Below, in pieces: positions 24,957 to 33,833 of a DNA stretch of 64,000 nt (positions within the stretch are counted from its first letter, which is position 1; each line of letters starts with the position of its first letter). The stretch is from assembly GCA_963614875.1 (NCBI GenBank), contig CAVEFC010000003.1:3666-67665 (forward strand). Reading direction: 5' to 3'. The notes below the pieces were generated by a model, which saw only the letters and a list, made by a program, of their open reading frames with translations, searched no databases and had not been told where the DNA came from. The position numbers and the translations under genes are program-made. This DNA comes from CAG-841 sp963614875. Its GTDB lineage: Bacteria > Bacillota > Clostridia > Oscillospirales > CAG-272.

Positions 24957-25829
24957 ATGAAAAAGGAAAACAATCCGAAGCTGATAAAAGAAGTGATAAT
25001 GCTTACCGCCGGAACGCTTATAACGGCGCTCGGCGTTTACTTCTTCAAAATTCCGAACAATTTTTCAACCGGCGGAATGAGCGGTATTTCGATTATTCTC
25101 GGCAATCTTGTAAAGGGAGTAAGTCCGGCGAATTTTATATTCATACTCAACATTGTATTTATGCTGCTCGGCTTTGCCTTTGTGGGAAAGGATTTCGGCT
25201 GGAAAACAATATATTGCAGTCTGCTTTTTTCGGGAGCCGTGCAGGTGCTTGAATGGGTAGTGCCTATGTCCGCGCCGTTTACCGATCAGAAAATGCTGGA
25301 GCTTGCCTTTGCCGGAATAATTCCCGCGGTGGGAACGGCGATAACCTTCAAATACGGCGGAAGTACGGGCGGAACGGATATAATAGCGATGATTCTCCGC
25401 AAGAAGATAAAGTCCGACATAAGCATTTCGATGATGATAGCTGACGCCGTGATAGCGGCTTCAACGATATTCTTTATAAACGTCGAAACGGGACTGTATT
25501 CCATACTCGGTATGCTGCTGAAATCATTTATGGTTCAGGCGGCGATCGGCGTTATCAACCGCAGAAAAACATTGCTTATAATCACGACAAAGCCCGAAGA
25601 GGTTGAGGAATATATCACAAAGGCTCTTCACAGGGGCGCGACGGTATGGAAGGCTTCGGGCGCGTATACACACGAGGACAAAGCCGTGCTTTTCGCCGCG
25701 ATGACTCCTTATCAGGCGGCGGAGGTACGCGACTATACAAAGAAGATAGACGATATGGCTTTTGTCACGGTTATAAACTCAAACGAAATATACGGAAAAG
25801 GCTTTATGTCCTTCAAGGACAACGTATAA
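24957..25829 (+). CDS. YitT family membrane protein
   Basis: This 290-residue protein has the YitT (DUF161) layout: five to six membrane helices, with IPNNFSTGGMSGISI near residue 33 and the repeat-like KYGGSTGGTDIIAMIL near residue 128, then a cytosolic DUF2179 domain (about 205-285) ending in NSNEIYGKGF. The transport substrate is unknown. The ATG at 24957 follows GAGGAAG and sits behind a promoter; the upstream open frame from 24852 crosses that promoter and is not coding. The gene is monocistronic, ending in a bidirectional terminator. Confidence 0.9.
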   Translation: MKKENNPKLIKEVIMLTAGTLITALGVYFFKIPNNFSTGGMSGISIILGNLVKGVSPANFIFILNIVFMLLGFAFVGKDFGWKTIYCSLLFSGAVQVLEWVVPMSAPFTDQKMLELAFAGIIPAVGTAITFKYGGSTGGTDIIAMILRKKIKSDISISMMIADAVIAASTIFFINVETGLYSILGMLLKSFMVQAAIGVINRRKTLLIITTKPEEVEEYITKALHRGATVWKASGAYTHEDKAVLFAAMTPYQAAEVRDYTKKIDDMAFVTVINSNEIYGKGFMSFKDNV

Positions 25830-25865
25830 AACGGAAAATCCGATGTGCGTCTGTGCATCGGCACG

Positions 25866-25897
25866 AAAAATGCCCCCTTTTTTTCGGGGGCATTTTA
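25866..25897. terminator. Bidirectional terminator between yitT-like gene and lacZ
   Basis: ATGCCCCC (25870-25877) pairs with GGGGGCAT (25886-25893), extended by A/T pairs, with a T-tract on each strand. A weaker hairpin, CCGATG/CATCGG, lies just upstream at about 25840-25861. Confidence 0.85.
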
Positions 25898-28819
25898 TTA
25901 TTTGTTTTCAAGCTTTATCGTTATGTCGAAATCAAAGCTTTCGTCGTTGAAGCGATAATTTTCGGGCAGACGCGGTCCGCAGCTGTGCGAGCCGATGCCG
26001 CCGACCTTATAATCGAGGAGGAGGAAAGTATTCTTTGACGGAACAAGCTCAAAGTCGTGAGCGGCAGCTTCTATCATTTCGGGGGAGAAATGAAGAGCGG
26101 AAAATTCAAAGCCGCTGCCGCTTGCCGTAAGCGATTTTCTGCCGCCCGAAACGGTAACTCTGTCCGCGTCGTAGTGGTTTCCGCATTCCTGAGGATGTAT
26201 CATATGCTCAAACTGCTTTGTAACGGTTGATTCAAAAGCGCCGTAATATGCGTGATTTCTGAAATCCACATAGCACGAATCAGGCCCCATTGCAAGATAA
26301 TCAAGCTTTTCAAAGCCTTTTTTCAGCTCGAGCATAAGCGCAAAACGCGGCAGATAATCGACGTCTGCGTGCTCGGGACGCACGGCGTGAACGTGCACCG
26401 AAAGCTGTCCCGCCGTGACGGTGTAAATTATATCCGTTCTGAAAAGCGGGAAAACGGACGGTGCGCCGAACGTTCCGCAAAGCTTTACGGAAGCGGTCTT
26501 TCCGTCGCAGAAGGTTTCGGCTGAATAAATGTTGGTTTTGCATTTGTGAACGTGTCTGTCCTTCCAGTGCTTTACGATATACATATCGTTGTCGGTCGGA
26601 GCTCTCCACGCCGTAAAGCGCGAGGGAAAAGCCAGCACGTTTTCATCGTCGCAAAGCGAAAGCGAGGTTATCGCCGCTGTCGCAAGGTCTATTCCTACGG
26701 TCAGACCGTCGCTTGAAAGGGAAACGTAACGTCCGCCGTCCGAAAGCGAAGCGCAGGTTGCTTCCGTTTCGGGCTTTATTTTTCTGCTCGGAAGCTCAAG
26801 CTGATCCCACGCGGCGATATCGCCTTTCTTTGCATATTCGGTTGCGGCTTTGTATTTTGCAATGAAGCCGACAAAGGTTCTTTCGGTATAGTCCTCTTTT
26901 TCAATGAAGGCTATTTCTTTTTTGCAGTGAGGCGCAACGTCGAGCGGCAGAGCCGATTCGGTTTTTTCGCCCTCCGCTGTATGAGGATGAACGAAAACAC
27001 ATTCAAAAAGGTCGGAAAGATTTGTGAAATCAAGCGTGTTTTCAACCGTTACGGCATAGCCGTTTTCCTTTTCTTCAAGAGAAAATCTTGCCGGACGGAT
27101 AACCTTTTTAAGCTCTTTGAGCGCGAGATGAGGCGTTCTGTCGGGGAAGCAGAGTCCGTCGACGCAGAAAACGCCGTCGTTGGGAAAATCGCCGAAGTCG
27201 CCGCCGTAAAGCCAGCCGTCCTTGCCCTTTACCGCGTGATCCGCCCATTCCCATACGCAGCCGCCGCAAAGACGCGGATATTTATATATAAGCTTCCAGT
27301 ATTCCGAAAGTCCGCCCGGGCCCATTCCCATTGAGTGACCATATTCGCACATATAGTACGGGCGCGGATCGCCCTTTTCGTTTATTCCGGCTTCTTTGAG
27401 CGTTTCAAGATACGGGTACATCGTGCTTACGATATCAACGCAGGGATCGACGTCGGTTATTTCCTTGTGATAGAGCGTGTTTACAGACATTGTGCCTTCG
27501 TAATGAACAAGGCGCGAGGAATCTCTTTTGTGAACAAAGTCAGCCATTTTGCGATGATTTTCGCCGAAAAGGCTTTCGTTTCCGAGCGACCACATTATCA
27601 CGCACGGACTGTTTTTGTCGCGTTCCACCGTGCGATGAATTCTGTCAAGGTACGCTTTTTCAAAGAGAGGATTGTCGGAGATAAGGCAGCTTGAATCGAC
27701 ATTCCGCATTGCTCTTTCCGTGCCGTGAGTTTCAAGGTCACATTCATCGACAACGTAAAAGCCGAGCCTGTCGCACATACGGTAAAATTCGGGCGCGGCG
27801 GGATAGTGAGAGGTTCTTATGCAGTTTATGTTGTTTTGCTTCATAAGGAGCAGATCGCGCAGAAGCTCCTTTTCCGTCATACAGTAGCCCTTGCTTTCGG
27901 TTGTGTCGTGACGGTTTACGCCTTTCAGCTTTACGGCTGTGCCGTTTATGCAGAGCACGCCGCCCTCCTTTACCGAAACGGTGCGGAAGCCGAAGGGAAT
28001 TTCGATATGCTCGCCGTTGCAGTCGGCTGTGAGCGTGTAAAGGTTCGGCGTTTCGGCTGTCCAGAGCGCAGGGGAATTTACGTTTCCGAAAGGAAGCTTT
28101 TTCCCGTCGGGAGAGATGAGCGCGGAAACGGGCGTCGGGCAGTCGCCGTAAAGGTCGTAATCGACGAGAAGACTTCCGTCGGCGTCGGCGCGGATAAATA
28201 TATCGCGGATGTGCGCTCTCGGACGGCGGAGCAGATATACGTCGCGGAAAATGCCGTTGTAGCGCAGACAGTCCTGATCTTCAAGATACGTTGCGTCGCT
28301 GTAGGTATATACTTTCACGGCGAGGTCGTTTTCGCCGTCGGAAACAAATTCGGTTATATCGAATTCCGCCTGAAGACGCGAGCCCTTTGACATACCGACG
28401 TATTTTCCGCCGACGTAAAGCTCGAACGCAGAGCATACGCCGTCGAAAACGATATATGTTCTGTCGTCGGTGCGGGGAGAAGAAAAGCGACGGTGATATA
28501 TCCCGACGGGAGTATCGGCGGGGACGGAGGGCGCATCGAACGGGATGGGATAATTGATATTCGTGTACTGCTTTTGTCCGTAGCCGTAGCACTGCCAGCA
28601 GGACGGCACGGGCAGGGTATCCCTGTATTTTACCGACGAAATATCTTCGGGCAGGTCGAATATCGTATCGAAATATGCGAAATCCCACGTTCCGTCAAGC
28701 GATTCGAAGCACTTGGACTGTTTCAAGCCCTTCGTGCTGCGCGAGGGGATAAAATACGCTCTCGGTCTGAGGCGGTTTTCGCCTGTGTTTTCGGGATCGA
28801 AGAAAACTGTTTTTTTCAT
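25898..28819 (-). CDS. lacZ: Beta-galactosidase (GH2, LacZ type)
   Basis: This 973-residue cytosolic enzyme would hydrolyse terminal beta-galactosides such as lactose. GH2 domains follow in order: jelly-roll sugar-binding (about 40-200), immunoglobulin-like (about 205-290), TIM barrel (about 290-590) and C-terminal beta-galactosidase domains. Diagnostic motifs are GVNRHDTTESKGYCMT (about 300), the acid/base Glu in MWSLGNES (about 415) and the nucleophile Glu in MCEYGHSMG (about 490). The ATG at 28819 follows AAGGAG. It is monocistronic with its own promoter; no permease or LacI-type gene is adjacent. Confidence 0.95.
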   Translation of the reverse strand: MKKTVFFDPENTGENRLRPRAYFIPSRSTKGLKQSKCFESLDGTWDFAYFDTIFDLPEDISSVKYRDTLPVPSCWQCYGYGQKQYTNINYPIPFDAPSVPADTPVGIYHRRFSSPRTDDRTYIVFDGVCSAFELYVGGKYVGMSKGSRLQAEFDITEFVSDGENDLAVKVYTYSDATYLEDQDCLRYNGIFRDVYLLRRPRAHIRDIFIRADADGSLLVDYDLYGDCPTPVSALISPDGKKLPFGNVNSPALWTAETPNLYTLTADCNGEHIEIPFGFRTVSVKEGGVLCINGTAVKLKGVNRHDTTESKGYCMTEKELLRDLLLMKQNNINCIRTSHYPAAPEFYRMCDRLGFYVVDECDLETHGTERAMRNVDSSCLISDNPLFEKAYLDRIHRTVERDKNSPCVIMWSLGNESLFGENHRKMADFVHKRDSSRLVHYEGTMSVNTLYHKEITDVDPCVDIVSTMYPYLETLKEAGINEKGDPRPYYMCEYGHSMGMGPGGLSEYWKLIYKYPRLCGGCVWEWADHAVKGKDGWLYGGDFGDFPNDGVFCVDGLCFPDRTPHLALKELKKVIRPARFSLEEKENGYAVTVENTLDFTNLSDLFECVFVHPHTAEGEKTESALPLDVAPHCKKEIAFIEKEDYTERTFVGFIAKYKAATEYAKKGDIAAWDQLELPSRKIKPETEATCASLSDGGRYVSLSSDGLTVGIDLATAAITSLSLCDDENVLAFPSRFTAWRAPTDNDMYIVKHWKDRHVHKCKTNIYSAETFCDGKTASVKLCGTFGAPSVFPLFRTDIIYTVTAGQLSVHVHAVRPEHADVDYLPRFALMLELKKGFEKLDYLAMGPDSCYVDFRNHAYYGAFESTVTKQFEHMIHPQECGNHYDADRVTVSGGRKSLTASGSGFEFSALHFSPEMIEAAAHDFELVPSKNTFLLLDYKVGGIGSHSCGPRLPENYRFNDESFDFDITIKLENK

Positions 28820-28855
28820 TTGAAATCTCCTTGAAAATTATATTTTTACCGACTC

Positions 28856-28877
28856 GGGTTCAAGCCTGCTCAAACCC
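28856..28877. promoter_or_regulatory. Imperfect dyad in the lacZ leader, candidate operator
   Basis: A 22-bp imperfect inverted repeat (GGGTTCAAGC and GCTCAAACCC separated by CT) lies between the lacZ promoter and start codon. On RNA it could also pair with two G-U wobbles. It is a candidate repressor site, with no further support. Confidence 0.3.
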
Positions 28878-28949
28878 TGAAAAATTATTGCGACTGATAT
28901 CTGTTTTTTCCGCGCGGGCTTAATCCTTTTGCGCTTGTTTTGTTATATG

Positions 28950-28978
28950 ATTGTATCACACAAATAAAATTCTGTCAA
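28950..28978 (-). promoter_or_regulatory. Sigma-A promoter for lacZ
   Basis: On the minus strand TTGACA (28978-28973), a 17-bp spacer and TACAAT (28955-28950). The leader is about 125 nt long. Confidence 0.8.
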
Positions 28979-29016
28979 TTATGCGCGAAATTCTTTGCGC
29001 TGTTTTCAAAAAAATC

Positions 29017-29046
29017 TTGTTATTGACCTGTGAGCTGTGATATAAT
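29017..29046 (+). promoter_or_regulatory. Sigma-A promoter for rbfA-nrnA-truB
   Basis: TTGTTA (29017-29022), an 18-bp spacer and TATAAT (29041-29046), about 45 nt before rbfA. A better -35 word (TTGACC) is only 12 bp from the -10, so it does not fit. Confidence 0.6.
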
Positions 29047-29091
29047 GATTTATGTAAAAATATCATTTGTTGCCGAAAGGAAAAAATAATT

Positions 29092-29490
29092 ATGGCAGGA
29101 TACAGAAGAGCGCGCGTAAACGACGAGGTCGGACGCGTTGTTGCCGAAGCTATACGTTCGGTAAAGGATCCACGTGTGGCAGGAGAGCTTATAACGGTCA
29201 CGCAGTGCGAGGTTTCGGGCGATCTGAAATACGCAAGGGTGTATTTTTCGGTGCTGGGCGGCGACGCGGAAAAAATAAAGGAGATAAAAAAAGGACTTTA
29301 CAGCGCGGCGGGATTTATCCGTCATACCGTTGCCGAAACGCTGAATATGCGCGCCACTCCCGAATTTACCTTTGAATACGACGACGCCATAAAACGCGGC
29401 GCGAATATATTCGAGCTTCTTAAAAAGACGGGCGTGACAAGCGCCTCCGAAAACGAGGAAAAGGAGGAACAAGGTGACGACGAGCAATAA
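29092..29490 (+). CDS. rbfA: 30S ribosome-binding factor A
   Basis: RbfA is a late-acting 30S maturation factor with a single KH-like domain. This 132-residue protein has the typical start YRRARVNDEVGRVVAEAI, then VKDPRV and VTQCEVSGDLKYARVYFSV, and RHTVAETLNMRATPEFTFEYD. The C-terminal 20 residues are acidic and glutamate-rich. It is the first gene of an operon with nrnA (17-nt overlap) and truB, an arrangement common in Firmicutes after infB, although infB is not here. Confidence 0.95.
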   Translation: MAGYRRARVNDEVGRVVAEAIRSVKDPRVAGELITVTQCEVSGDLKYARVYFSVLGGDAEKIKEIKKGLYSAAGFIRHTVAETLNMRATPEFTFEYDDAIKRGANIFELLKKTGVTSASENEEKEEQGDDEQ

Positions 29491-30454
29491 CATAACGATA
29501 AACGGTATAAGAAAAATTCTTGAAAGAAACGATAATTTCCTCATTTTTATGCACGAAAATCCCGATTCGGATACGATAGGCTCGGCGCTTTCGCTTGTGA
29601 TAACGCTTCGCTCCTTGGGGAAAAAAGCATATATGGTGTGCTGTGACAAGGTTCCGCAGTCGCTTATGTTTCTTACAGAAGGCAAGCGCTTTTTCGGAAT
29701 AGAGGATCTTCCAGACGATTTCACGCCGAAATTTCTTATATCGGTTGACGTGGCGTCGCCCAATCAGCTCGGGAAATATCATTATCTTGCGGCAAAGATA
29801 GATCTTTCGCTCGACCATCATTCCTGTCACGAGGATCTTGCCGCGTACAGATTTGTCGATTCCGAGGCGGGCGCCTGCGCCGAAATAGTCTACAGGGTGA
29901 TAAACCGTATGATACAGGGCAAAATTCCGGAAAGAACGGCGTCGCTGCTTTATGCCGCGCTTGCGGCGGATACGGGAGGCTTCCGCTATGCCAACACAAC
30001 GCCCTACACGCATAAGATAGCGGCAAAGCTTATAGAATGCGGAGCAAATCATTTTCAGATATGCCGCAATCTTTTTGAAATGAAAAGCAAGACCGCGCTT
30101 GCGGCGGAAGCGTTTGCAATGGACAACGTGAAATATCTTTGCGGAGGGAAAATATCCTATGTGAAGATAACCGAAGCCGATAAAGCGGCGCACGGCTTTG
30201 AGGATGAGGACACATACGACGTTATAAATGTCATAAGGCGAGCCGAGGGCGTAAAGGTTGCCATACTTGCCCGCGAAAGAACGCCCGGAGTATATAAAAT
30301 ATCCACGCGCTCGACGGGCGAGGTCGATATGGCGAGAATATGCGCAATGTTCGGCGGAGGCGGCCATGTGGGCGCGGCGGGATGCAGCGTCGCGGCGGAC
30401 GAGGTTGACTGCGCTGTGGAAAAAATAATTGAGGAGTGCGGCTTTGAAAAATGA
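29474..30454 (+). CDS. nrnA: DHH family phosphoesterase NrnA (nanoRNase/pAp phosphatase)
   Basis: NrnA-type enzymes degrade 2-5 nt RNAs, pAp and pApA. The 326-residue protein has the DHH motifs MHENPDSDTIGSALSL (about 26-41), ISVDVAS, DHHSCH (about 115) and ADTGGFRY, and the DHHA1 domain ending in FGGGGHVGAAG near residue 295. The start is GTG at 29474, 7 nt after AAGGAGG. It follows rbfA with a 17-nt overlap and overlaps truB by 11 nt. It could act downstream of GdpP by removing pApA, which is inference from the family. Confidence 0.94.
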   Translation: MTTSNNITINGIRKILERNDNFLIFMHENPDSDTIGSALSLVITLRSLGKKAYMVCCDKVPQSLMFLTEGKRFFGIEDLPDDFTPKFLISVDVASPNQLGKYHYLAAKIDLSLDHHSCHEDLAAYRFVDSEAGACAEIVYRVINRMIQGKIPERTASLLYAALAADTGGFRYANTTPYTHKIAAKLIECGANHFQICRNLFEMKSKTALAAEAFAMDNVKYLCGGKISYVKITEADKAAHGFEDEDTYDVINVIRRAEGVKVAILARERTPGVYKISTRSTGEVDMARICAMFGGGGHVGAAGCSVAADEVDCAVEKIIEECGFEK

Positions 30455-31346
30455 AATACAGACCGGCGGCGTATTGCTTGTAAATAAGCCGCAGGGGATA
30501 ACCTCCCACGATGTTGTGGCGAAGGTGCGGCGTCTTTACGGCACGCGCAGCGTCGGACATACGGGAACGCTCGATCCGATGGCGACGGGACTTCTGATTG
30601 TGCTTGTGGGCAAAGCGGTGAAGGCGTCCGATTATGTGACGGCGCAGGACAAGGTTTACGACGCCGAAATGAAGCTCGGCACGGTTACCGATACCGCCGA
30701 TATAACGGGAAAAATTTTATCGCAGAGCGATGCTATTCCGTGTCGCGACGAGGTTGTTTTTGCGGCGAAAAGCTTTGTGGGAAAATATATGCAGACTCCG
30801 CCCATGTACAGCGCGATAAAAGTGGACGGCAAAAAGCTTTACGAGCTTGCGCGCGAGGGAAAAACGGTGGCGCTCGAGCCGCGCGAGCTTTATATATCGT
30901 CGATAGACATAGACGGCGACGGCGACACCTACAGAATGAGGATAGCCTGCTCGAAGGGAACATATATACGGACGCTTTGCGAGGATATAGGCAAAAAGCT
31001 CGGCTGCGGCGCGACGATGAGCGCGCTTTGCAGATATTCTTCGGGCGGTTTTACTCTTGACGACGCCGTGACGCTTGATGAGCTTGAAGCGATGTCGCCT
31101 GAGGAACGGACGGCAAAGCTCATTGCCGCGGAGGAGCTTTTTCCGGAGCTTGAAAAAATTACTCTGTCCGATTTTTACGCAAGGCTTTGTCTTTGCGGAT
31201 GCGAAATATATCAGAAGAAAACAGGCACTTCCTTTGCCTGCGGAGAGCGCGTAAAAATATATACAAAGGACGGCTTTGCCGGCGTGGGAGAGGTCAGGCA
31301 GTATCCAGACGGCACGGCGATAAAGCTGTTTATGCGCGTTATGTAA
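30444..31346 (+). CDS. truB: tRNA pseudouridine(55) synthase
   Basis: TruB converts U55 of the T-loop to pseudouridine. The 300-residue protein carries GGVLLVNKPQGITSHDVV at the N-terminus, the catalytic Asp in GHTGTLDPMATGLL (about residue 44), MYSAIKVDGKKLYELAREG and CSKGTYIRTL, then a PUA-like C-terminal domain. The open frame reaches back to TTG 30429, but GAGGAG 7 nt before TTG 30444 favours the latter. It ends at a terminator shared with the convergent gene. No ribF follows, unlike many Firmicutes. Confidence 0.94.
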   Translation: MKNEIQTGGVLLVNKPQGITSHDVVAKVRRLYGTRSVGHTGTLDPMATGLLIVLVGKAVKASDYVTAQDKVYDAEMKLGTVTDTADITGKILSQSDAIPCRDEVVFAAKSFVGKYMQTPPMYSAIKVDGKKLYELAREGKTVALEPRELYISSIDIDGDGDTYRMRIACSKGTYIRTLCEDIGKKLGCGATMSALCRYSSGGFTLDDAVTLDELEAMSPEERTAKLIAAEELFPELEKITLSDFYARLCLCGCEIYQKKTGTSFACGERVKIYTKDGFAGVGEVRQYPDGTAIKLFMRVM

Positions 31347-31374
31347 AACGCCTTCTCATACGGGAGGCGTTTTT
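31347..31374. terminator. Terminator between truB and the convergent membrane protein gene
   Basis: AACGCCT (31347-31353) pairs with AGGCGTT (31365-31371), followed by Ts on the plus strand; a T-run is also present on the minus strand. The hairpin contains the last codons of the minus-strand gene. Confidence 0.7.
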
Positions 31375-32165
31375 GATATGCAGAAAAAAGCAAAGAACGC
31401 AAAAGCGGAAAACGCGGCGGCGGAAAGAAATCCGTGCTTTTCGCGGCACAGGCGTATAACCGTAAAAATATCGCACGAAATCCGCAGAAGCGCCGCTGAC
31501 CAGATGAAAACGAGAAGAATTCCGTTTTCCGAAAAATCGGCGGCGGAAAAGGGAATATACAGAAGCATTCCGCAGAGCGCGCCGGCAAGCGAGCGGAAAA
31601 ACGGCTTTCCTATGTTTTTGTTTGCGGCGAGCGCCGGCGACGGAGAGCTTTCCGTATCGCACGCCTCTCCGCAAAGAATTGTCGGTACGGCGGGAAAAAA
31701 GCAGGGAAAGATATATCCGCCGTCAAAGGCGGAAAGCGATATTTTCATATAAGGGAGCGATGTCAGCGCGGCTACGGCGAAAAGATACGGCGCAAGCTCG
31801 GAAAGTCTTCCGAGCAGTTTTATTTTCGGGGCAAAGAAAACGCATACGGCGATCGCCGAAAAAATAAAGACAAGCGGCGGAACTCCGCTTTTGTATGCCG
31901 ATGAAAAGCCGTAGAGCGCAAATATGTCAAAGGCGGCGGTAAAAGCGCAGCTTGCCGCAAGCACGGCGGAAAACAATCCGCCGGAAAACATATCGTGTCT
32001 GCGGCTTTTTATTATCACTGTCACGCCGGAAACTGCCGTCCAGAGCAGAAACGACACGGCAAGCGTGAACGCTCCGCGGACGCGGAACGTAAATGCCCCC
32101 GAAAGCATATACACAGCGGACAGAAAGAAAAGCTGACGGGGCGTAAGTCCTTTTTCAAGCGTCAT
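31356..32165 (-). CDS. Membrane protein next to gerA, possibly GerB-like
   Basis: This is a 269-residue, highly hydrophobic protein with about seven to eight membrane segments and little else. The N-terminal LTPRQLFFLSAVYMLSGAF is reminiscent of the start of GerB-type spore germination permeases. Those usually have about 360 residues and ten helices, so this would be a short or divergent member. ATG 32165 overlaps the gerA stop by 4 nt (ATGA), so the two are coupled. The upstream in-frame ATG at 32237 lies inside gerA and is less likely. The function is not established. Confidence 0.6.
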   Translation of the reverse strand: MTLEKGLTPRQLFFLSAVYMLSGAFTFRVRGAFTLAVSFLLWTAVSGVTVIIKSRRHDMFSGGLFSAVLAASCAFTAAFDIFALYGFSSAYKSGVPPLVFIFSAIAVCVFFAPKIKLLGRLSELAPYLFAVAALTSLPYMKISLSAFDGGYIFPCFFPAVPTILCGEACDTESSPSPALAANKNIGKPFFRSLAGALCGMLLYIPFSAADFSENGILLVFIWSAALLRISCDIFTVIRLCREKHGFLSAAAFSAFAFFAFFCISKTPPV

Positions 32166-33604
32166 TTGCGCGGCCTCCTTTGCGAGCGGATTATTCTTTT
32201 TCCCGTTATCGCCGTCGGCGCGACGTTCATCGACCATATTGGCGTCATTATGGGAAAATCGCGCATACCTTCGGGCGAAATCGGCGCGATCGGCGAAAGA
32301 TACGGCACTCCGAACGAGCTTTTTGCGGCGAGGGCGGCAGCTCCGAGCGTCATTCCGATAAAAAATCCGTAAAGCCCGAAAAATCCGGAAAGCATTATCA
32401 TAACGAATCTGTATATCACGGACGGGTGCATATACGGCGGAACGATGAAATTGCAGAGCGCCGAGAGCGCGACGATTATCATAACCGAGGAGGAAGCTAT
32501 GCCGGCTTCTATGGCGCTGTCGCCGAGAAGCAGTGCGCCTATAAGTCCGACGGCGGAGCCTACAGCCTTTGGCATCCGCAGTCCGACCTCGCGTACAAGC
32601 TCAAACAGCAGAAAAACAACCATAACCTCCGAAAATATCGAAAACGAAAGCTCCTTGCGCGATTCTTTTATTATGTTCAGAGTCGGCTCGTTTACCATAT
32701 ATTCGTGATGGGTGAGTATCGCCGTGAAAAGCGCCGGAAGCCATACGGAAATCGCCATGGCAACACAGCGCAGAATACGGATAAAGCTTGCGTACCACAT
32801 ACTTTTTGCGTAGTCCTCCGTCACCTGAAAGGCTTCGCAGAAAAGGTATGGCACGGTAAGCACCACGGGCGAACCGTCAACTATCACGGCGGCTCTGCCT
32901 TCGGTCAGCTTTGCCGCAACCTTATCGGGACGCTCGGAATTTCCCACCGTGGGAAAAAGGGCATAGCGCCCGTCCTGAATACATATTTCGACGCTGCCGG
33001 AATCGGTTACGGCGTCAAGCTTTATGCTTTTTATCCTGCGGACAAGCTCGGCTATCAGCTTTTCGTCAGCAACGCCTTCGATATACATCACGGCGACATC
33101 GGTTTTTGATTTTGTTCCGACGGTGAAGCTCAGCTTTTTCAGCTTTGAGGTGTGAAGCCTGCGGCGGATGAGCATTGCGTTTGATTCTCCGTTTTCGGTA
33201 AAGCCCTCGTGCGGACCGCGTATCACGTTTTCGGTATCCGGCTCGCTTTGCGAACGTCCTTCCTCGTTTTTTGTCCCGACGGACAGCGCATAGCACGACG
33301 ATGTGCTGTATATAAGCACGGCAGATCCGGAAAGCAGCTTTTGCTCGGCTTCGGTCTCGTTTTCAGCAACCGAAAGGGAAGCCGAAGCTATCAGGCTTTC
33401 AACGGACGATATTTTTCCGCTGCGCTCGTATGCGGCGGCTATCGGCTCTATGACCTGAGAGGCTATCATATTTTTTGAACAGAAATTGGAAATATAAAAA
33501 ATACATATTTTCATATCTCCGTAGGTCAGCTCGCGCGCGGAAAAATCGGACATATTTTCAAACCTGCGGCAAAAACTTTCCTTTTTGTTTTCGTAAATAT
33601 CCAT
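32162..33604 (-). CDS. gerA: Spore germination protein, GerA family
   Basis: This 480-residue protein fits the A subunit of nutrient germinant receptors. A soluble N-terminal domain (about 1-255) is followed by a membrane part with AVIVDGSPVVLTVPYLF, the AISVWLPALFTAILTHHEYM segment, RKELSFSIFSEVMVVFLLFE and LREVGLRMPKAVGSAVGLIGALLLGD-like stretches, then APISPEGMRDFPI. Helices cluster between about 260 and 445. ATG 33604 with AAGG is preferred; the open frame continues to 33904 but crosses the rplS promoter region. The partner is the short membrane protein; no GerC lipoprotein gene is beside it. Confidence 0.88.
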   Translation of the reverse strand: MDIYENKKESFCRRFENMSDFSARELTYGDMKICIFYISNFCSKNMIASQVIEPIAAAYERSGKISSVESLIASASLSVAENETEAEQKLLSGSAVLIYSTSSCYALSVGTKNEEGRSQSEPDTENVIRGPHEGFTENGESNAMLIRRRLHTSKLKKLSFTVGTKSKTDVAVMYIEGVADEKLIAELVRRIKSIKLDAVTDSGSVEICIQDGRYALFPTVGNSERPDKVAAKLTEGRAAVIVDGSPVVLTVPYLFCEAFQVTEDYAKSMWYASFIRILRCVAMAISVWLPALFTAILTHHEYMVNEPTLNIIKESRKELSFSIFSEVMVVFLLFELVREVGLRMPKAVGSAVGLIGALLLGDSAIEAGIASSSVMIIVALSALCNFIVPPYMHPSVIYRFVMIMLSGFFGLYGFFIGMTLGAAALAAKSSFGVPYLSPIAPISPEGMRDFPIMTPIWSMNVAPTAITGKRIIRSQRRPRK

Positions 33605-33725
33605 AAATACCTTTTTTATTTTTAGTATTTGTCCCGCTCGGAAGGAATATGGGCGGCAAATTCTGTCTTTTTCCTTGATTTTGAGTCCGGAATGAAAAAA
33701 GCAAATAAAAAATTTCAAAAAACTA

Positions 33726-33754
33726 TTGCAATTATAAAAAAAGGCTGATATAAT
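33726..33754 (+). promoter_or_regulatory. Sigma-A promoter for rplS
   Basis: TTGCAA (33726-33731), a 17-bp spacer and TATAAT (33749-33754). It leaves a leader of about 70 nt before rplS. Confidence 0.8.
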
Positions 33755-33774
33755 GGTAAAGCTGTATTGCAAAT

Positions 33775-33808
33775 GGAGCGGTCCGCTGCATGCTCGTATG
33801 AACGCTCT
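33775..33808 (+). ncRNA. Candidate L19 leader element
   Basis: GGAGCG (33775-33780) pairs with CGCTCT (33803-33808), enclosing GTCCGCTGCATGC and ending in TGAACGC. This resembles the short structured leaders described upstream of rplS in Firmicutes, which are proposed to be bound by L19. The RBS (GGAGG) follows directly. The match is from memory of the family, not a search. Confidence 0.5.
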
Positions 33809-33833
33809 GTAATTCAAAAGGAGGAAAAAAGCA

